A stretch of DNA of 64,000 bases, from contig NZ_ML660088.1 of assembly GCF_007004655.1 (NCBI RefSeq), forward strand, positions 326,840 through 390,839. The letters run 5' to 3'. Below the pieces are notes generated by a model that searched no databases, had not been told where the DNA came from, and saw nothing but the letters and a program-made list of their open reading frames with translations. The translations under genes and the position numbers were made by a program. The stretch is from Exilibacterium tricleocarpae (lineage in GTDB: Bacteria; Pseudomonadota; Gammaproteobacteria; Pseudomonadales; Cellvibrionaceae). Positions 60,316 to 64,000 of the stretch are shown here, one piece after another; the stretch's first letter is position 1, and every line of letters begins with the position of its first letter.

Positions 60316-61374
60316 ATGGCCCTGATGCGAATCACATCCCCTCATGCCCACAGCCCCGGCGACACCGGCGATGTGATGCGGCAGGTGATTTTCGCCACCA
60401 TTCCGGGCTTGATCGCACTGAGCTACTTCTTCGGTCCCGGCAGCCTGATGAATGTCATCATGGCAAGTTTTACCGCGGTGGTATGCGAAGCGGCGGTGAT
60501 GAAACTGCGCCGCCGCCCGATAGCATTCTATCTCAACGACTACAGCGCCGTGGTTACCGGTGTGCTGCTGGGCCTGGCGCTGCCGCCGTATTGTCCCTGG
60601 TGGATCGTGGCGGTGGGCACCGCCAGTGCCATTCTGGTGGCCAAGCACCTGTACGGCGGTATGGGCTACAATCCGTTCAACCCGGCCATGGTCGGCTATG
60701 TGGTGGTGTTGATTTCGTTTCCGGTGGAGATGACTCAGTGGGCCGCGCCGCGCACCGCCCTGACCGAGGGGCAGTCATTGCTGGGACCCTTGGCCGCACT
60801 GCAAACCATCTGGCTGGATGCTGCAATCGACGGCTACACCGGCGCCACCCCGCTTGATGTCTTCAAACAAAACAACAGTCAACTGGTGCAGCACCTCTAC
60901 GCCACCGAACCGGTATTCGCCAGCGGCCGCTGGGCCGGTGCCGGCTGGGAGTGGGCTAACATCGGTTTCCTGCTGGGCGGCGCCTATCTGTTGTATCGGC
61001 GGATCTTCACCTGGCACGCCCCGGTCGCCACGCTGACCGTACTGATCGTGCTGTCGACACTGTTCTACGACGGCGGCAGCTCCACCAGCGGCGGCTCGCC
61101 GCTGCTGCATCTGCTGTCCGGCGGCACCATGCTCGGCGCATTTTTTATTGTTACCGACCCGGTGACCTCGGCGGTCAGCAATCGGGGGCGCTTGATTTAC
61201 GGCGCCGGTGTCGGGGCGCTGATTTACATTATCCGCACCTGGGGCAACTACCCGGATGCGGTGGCGTTTGCGGTATTGTTGATGAACTTTGCCGCGCCGT
61301 TTATCGACTACTACACCCTGCCGCGCACCTACGGCCACGAAAAACCCCGTCGCGCCACCGAGACGGAAGAATAG
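60316..61374 (+). CDS. rnfD: Rnf/Rsx electron transport complex subunit D
   Basis: A polytopic inner-membrane subunit of 352 residues. The covalent FMN site is the threonine of [13 protein letters not shown]178. Other family marks are [36 protein letters not shown] and the late helix [14 protein letters not shown] 60316 is 46 bp after rnfC. The gene order and the homologous NqrB point to a role in ion translocation coupled to electron transfer to RnfG. Confidence 0.97.
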   Translation: MALMRITSPHAHSPGDTGDVMRQVIFATIPGLIALSYFFGPGSLMNVIMASFTAVVCEAAVMKLRRRPIAFYLNDYSAVVTGVLLGLALPPYCPWWIVAVGTASAILVAKHLYGGMGYNPFNPAMVGYVVVLISFPVEMTQWAAPRTALTEGQSLLGPLAALQTIWLDAAIDGYTGATPLDVFKQNNSQLVQHLYATEPVFASGRWAGAGWEWANIGFLLGGAYLLYRRIFTWHAPVATLTVLIVLSTLFYDGGSSTSGGSPLLHLLSGGTMLGAFFIVTDPVTSAVSNRGRLIYGAGVGALIYIIRTWGNYPDAVAFAVLLMNFAAPFIDYYTLPRTYGHEKPRRATETEE

Positions 61375-61392
61375 GACACAGAGATACCGCTT

Positions 61393-62049
61393 ATGCTGGG
61401 CACTTCTATCGGCAGCAACAGTTTAATCCTCGGTGTCTTCGCCCTGGCCACCGCGGCGCTGTTATCCGGTACTTATCAGGGCACCAGGGATCGCATCGCC
61501 AGCGAGGAGCGCAAAGCCGCGCAAAAGGCGCTGTTGGAAATCGTACCCAGCAGCCGCCACAACAACGATCTGCTGATGGATACGCTTGCCGTTCCCAAGG
61601 TCCACTGGGAATTGCTGGGGCTGAAAAACGGCGGCGATATCAATATCGCCCGCGACGGCGACCAGCCGATCGCCGTGATCATCCCGGCGGTGGCGCCGGA
61701 CGGCTACAGCGGTGCAATCAAGCTGATCGCCGGCGTCAATCGCGACGGCACGCTGGCGGGAGTGCGGGTGCTCGCCCATACCGAGACACCGGGGCTCGGT
61801 GACAAGGTGGATTTAAAGAAAAGCGACTGGATACTCGGCTTCAACGGCACGTCATTGCAAAGTCCAATGCCCGACCAATGGCAAGTCAAAAAGGACGGCG
61901 GTGACTTCGACCAGTTCACCGGCGCCACCATTACGCCCAGGGCAGTGGTTAAACAGGTGCGCAAAGTATTAGAATTCTACCAACTCAACCAGACCTTGCT
62001 GTTTGAAGCCGAGCCCGCGCCGCAATCCGAGGAACCGGTCAATGAATAA
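61393..62049 (+). CDS. rnfG: Rnf/Rsx electron transport complex subunit G
   Basis: A membrane-anchored flavoprotein of 218 residues with its domain in the periplasm. One N-terminal helix ([17 protein letters not shown]) is followed by the FMN-binding domain; the FMN threonine is T179 in [26 protein letters not shown] is also typical. The last codons overlap the rnfE start by 8 bp. It exchanges electrons with RnfD. Confidence 0.97.
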   Translation: MLGTSIGSNSLILGVFALATAALLSGTYQGTRDRIASEERKAAQKALLEIVPSSRHNNDLLMDTLAVPKVHWELLGLKNGGDINIARDGDQPIAVIIPAVAPDGYSGAIKLIAGVNRDGTLAGVRVLAHTETPGLGDKVDLKKSDWILGFNGTSLQSPMPDQWQVKKDGGDFDQFTGATITPRAVVKQVRKVLEFYQLNQTLLFEAEPAPQSEEPVNE

Positions 62050-62758
62050 CCCCGTCAACTATCCGGAAATCACCAAAAACGGCTTGTGGAACAACAACCC
62101 GGCGCTGGTACAGTTGCTGGGTTTGTGTCCGCTGCTGGCCGTCACCGGCTCGGTGGCCAACGCACTGGGCCTGGGACTGGCAACGCTGCTGGTGCTGGTG
62201 GGTTCGAACATTGCGGTGTCTATGATTCGCAAGGCCGTCAGCGACGCGATCAGGCTGCCCGCCTTCGTGATGATTATCGCCACATTTACCACCTGTACGG
62301 AACTGCTGATGCGGGCCTTTACGTTCGAGCTGTATCAGATTCTCGGCATTTTTATTCCACTGATCGTAACCAACTGCTCGATTCTGGGCCGCGCCGATGC
62401 GTTCGCCAGCAAGAACCCCGTTATCCCCTCGGCCGTGGACGGTTTTATGATGGGCCTGGGCTTTGGCCTGGTATTGCTGGCCGTGGGCGCGATACGCGAG
62501 GTACTCGGCAACGGCACCCTGTTTGCCGATATGCACCTGCTGTTCGGCGAGGGGGCCAGGGACTGGACTGTGCACCTGTTTGGTGACTACAGTGGCTTTC
62601 TGATTGCGGTGCTGCCGCCCGGCGCCTTTCTGGCAACCGGTTTTCTGATTGCGCTGAAAAATATTATCGACACCGAACTCAAAAAGCGCGCCGATGCACG
62701 CAAAGCCAGACCCGTGCAAGGCAGCAAGCGGGTCAGGACCACCGGCGCCATTACCTGA
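62042..62758 (+). CDS. rnfE: Rnf/Rsx electron transport complex subunit E
   Basis: An integral membrane subunit of 238 residues, paralogous to RnfA. The N-terminal [20 protein letters not shown] carries the conserved LCP motif, followed by six helices, with [20 protein letters not shown] in the middle. The tail is basic and Arg-rich. ATG 62042 overlaps the rnfG end by 8 bp. The endonuclease III gene nth that often follows rnfE in gammaproteobacteria is not here; a 292-bp gap and nnrU follow. Confidence 0.97.
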   Translation: MNNPVNYPEITKNGLWNNNPALVQLLGLCPLLAVTGSVANALGLGLATLLVLVGSNIAVSMIRKAVSDAIRLPAFVMIIATFTTCTELLMRAFTFELYQILGIFIPLIVTNCSILGRADAFASKNPVIPSAVDGFMMGLGFGLVLLAVGAIREVLGNGTLFADMHLLFGEGARDWTVHLFGDYSGFLIAVLPPGAFLATGFLIALKNIIDTELKKRADARKARPVQGSKRVRTTGAIT

Positions 62759-62940
62759 GGCAGGTCGAGCACCCACGCTCAAACCCCCGCGCGCAACACA
62801 GACCCGACTATTTTCCCGGCACGGGTTGTGATATAACACGTCGACCAGGTAAGTCACAGATTGACCCTCGCTCGAGAGGGATCGACTCAAGCTGTAGTGA
62901 CAGCATTTCGTAGACAGTCATACCGAAACAAAAACCCGAC

Positions 62941-62954
62941 CTGACACAGGTCAA
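62941..62954 (+). promoter_or_regulatory. Possible Fnr/Dnr-type site upstream of nnrU
   Basis: CTGACACAGGTCAA matches the pattern TTGAY-N4-GTCAA, which is used by Dnr/NnrR/Anr-type regulators, at nine of ten positions. It lies about 97 bp upstream of the nnrU start. NnrU homologues are named for control by the NO-responsive regulator NnrR, so the position is suggestive. It also forms a weak hairpin with GACCTG/CAGGTC. Nothing else was recognised in 62759-63050. Confidence 0.4.
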
Positions 62955-63050
62955 TGCAGGTGCGGGCGCTGCTGGTCAATACTCTGACGGGATCGGCCAC
63001 CAGTAAAACTGGATACCGGTGGGACCGAACAAATTTATAGGAGGTGAAGG

Positions 63051-63617
63051 TTGTCACTGCTGATTTTTGGACTATTGATATTTGTTGCCATACATATGAT
63101 TCCCTCTGCACCGGGCTTGCGCAGCTCGCTGTTGGCCAAGTTGGGACCGATCGCCTACAAGGTGCTTTTCAGCCTGCTCTCCCTGGCCGGACTGGTTATG
63201 ATTGTCAACGGCCTGAAGGTGGCACCTTTCGAACCGCTTTACCAGCCACCGGACTGGGGTCGCCATCTGGCGATGCTGCTGATGTTACCGGCCGTCTATC
63301 TGTTTATTTCCAATTCCGCGCTGCCGGTTCACTCCTTTGCGCAGACAGTCACGGCTCATCCCGTTAACTGGAGTGTTATTATCTGGTCGGTGGGGCATTT
63401 ACTGGCCAATGGCGACCTCGCTCATGTTCTGCTGTTTACCAGCCTCGGCCTGTTCGCCGTTGCCAGCATTATCACCGGCAATGCGCGCGGTCTGAAGCCT
63501 AGGCAGGAACGGCCATCCGCGGTTAAAGAGGCGGTTATGATCGCGCTGACCCTGGTGGTTTACGTCGGCCTGTTTGGCGGGCACCGCTTTTTTACCGGTA
63601 TGCCGCTTGTCTCCTGA
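63051..63617 (+). CDS. nnrU: NnrU family membrane protein
   Basis: A 188-residue inner-membrane protein with about five helices. The family start LLIFGLLIFVAIHMIPSAPG, with the conserved His, is clear, followed by RSSLLAKLGPIAYKVLFSLL and the mid-helix WSVGHLLANGDLAHVLLFTS with two conserved His residues. The family includes the heme-b isomerase Z-ISO of carotenoid synthesis in plants and NnrU of denitrifiers, which is needed for NO-related functions in Rhodobacter. A TTG start at 63051 is supported by a strong AGGAGGTGA just upstream. No denitrification gene is visible in the window. Confidence 0.85.
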   Translation: MSLLIFGLLIFVAIHMIPSAPGLRSSLLAKLGPIAYKVLFSLLSLAGLVMIVNGLKVAPFEPLYQPPDWGRHLAMLLMLPAVYLFISNSALPVHSFAQTVTAHPVNWSVIIWSVGHLLANGDLAHVLLFTSLGLFAVASIITGNARGLKPRQERPSAVKEAVMIALTLVVYVGLFGGHRFFTGMPLVS

Positions 63618-63821
63618 GAACCGGTGCCTGATAAATGCCATGTCATTAGTGTAGAAAATAGAACACTGCAAATTCAGCTTGATGTCTTTTCATCACTCTA
63701 GAGACAGAGAGAGGGAATATTACCGGCAGATTATGTGTGAATTGTCATTGCCACAAACAGATGGACGACAGTTGTGCATAACACCGCGCCACAACCGTGG
63801 CAGCAGCCGGGCCGTCAACTG

Positions 63822-64000
63822 TCATCCCACCTCGACCGGAGTCTGCGCCGTCGCCGCGGTTTCCTGGGGCAACACAAACCAGCGCAGTAACTCGGCCGCC
63901 GGCGGCAGTTCGATACTGAAGCGCCTGCCCTGGCGCGATGTGCGCGTCAGCTCCTGTTGCGCCAGGGCCAGGCACGTTGCGAGCGATGGCGGCGCGACAG
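63822..64000 (-). CDS. C-terminal fragment of an unidentified protein (truncated by window edge)
   Basis: The last 58 codons of a leftward gene end at the TGA at 63822-63824. The peptide reads VAPPSLATCLALAQQELTR, then TSRQGRRFSIELPPAAELLR, then WFVLPQETAATAQTPVEVG. Third-position GC bias and a sensible composition favour this frame over the other open frame here. I cannot assign a family from this fragment. The gap 63618-63821 downstream of nnrU contains no other feature I can support. Confidence 0.45.
   Translation of the reverse strand, partial: VAPPSLATCLALAQQELTRTSRQGRRFSIELPPAAELLRWFVLPQETAATAQTPVEVG

Noticed and set aside
1-64000. tRNA or rRNA genes
   Set aside because: I looked for cloverleaf-like arms and the conserved GGTTCGAATCC-type T arm in the gaps and found none; gaps are filled by promoters and palindromic repeats.

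Overview
The window looks like chromosome from an aerobic marine-type gammaproteobacterium. The evidence is the gene order dcd-mrp-metG-rnfABCDGE, a YdiJ-type dehydrogenase, bkd genes with a divergent Lrp-type regulator, and a DfoJ/DfoA/DfoC-type siderophore cluster. A member of the Cellvibrionales or a relative is my best guess; it rests on gene content and style, not on a database search. No rRNA, tRNA, CRISPR array, phage or complete insertion sequence was seen.

Region 1 (1-15.5 kb) is a nitrate-assimilation and molybdenum-cofactor island. A leftward operon (cobA-nirB-nirD-nitrate transporter) and a rightward set (catalytic nitrate reductase, a DmsB-DmsC fusion, moaA, mobB, moaB, moeA, a DUF1244 gene and a MOSC gene) diverge from 4612-5170. 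That gap holds two well-placed sigma-54 promoters and two NtrC-like sites. The layout implies nitrate uptake, reduction by a membrane-anchored and probably quinol-fed reductase, siroheme supply by CobA, and nitrite reduction by NirBD.

Region 2 (15.6-31.5 kb) holds an SLC13-type permease, a YdiJ-like FAD/Fe-S dehydrogenase, a 1565-residue single-chain biotin-dependent carboxylase with a divergent LysR regulator, a small secreted protein, a periplasmic-type ATP-dependent DNA ligase and an orphan Ser/Thr kinase. Region 3 (31.5-38.2 kb) is branched-chain amino-acid catabolism: bkdB, bkdA2, bkdA1, the regulator bkdR, a di-iron oxygen-binding protein behind an Anr/Fnr box, and a leucine/valine dehydrogenase. 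Region 4 (38.3-40.5 kb) is an ECF42-type sigma factor between two DGPF/YCII proteins. Region 5 (40.6-52.3 kb) is an iron-regulated hydroxamate siderophore locus: decarboxylase, N-hydroxylase, exporter, fused acyltransferase/NIS synthetase, membrane acyltransferase, TonB receptor and PepSY protein. Region 6 (52.3-64 kb) is dcd, mrp, metG, rnfABCDGE, nnrU and the end of an unknown gene.

The most unusual material is between the genes. One 265-bp element (558-822) has interlocked inverted repeats in which the loops of two hairpins are themselves complementary over 32 bp. A dispersed family of 110-205 bp palindromic elements (at least seven copies) keeps a hairpin core and approximately 24-30 bp terminal arms; arm sequence changes from copy to copy while pairing is kept. 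Two copies sit inside a further 50-bp inverted repeat. A second hairpin family and a 79-bp tandem array lie near 11.7-12.2 kb and 54.2 kb. Several coding regions also carry in-frame 12, 15 or 18-bp tandem repeats in linkers or N-termini.
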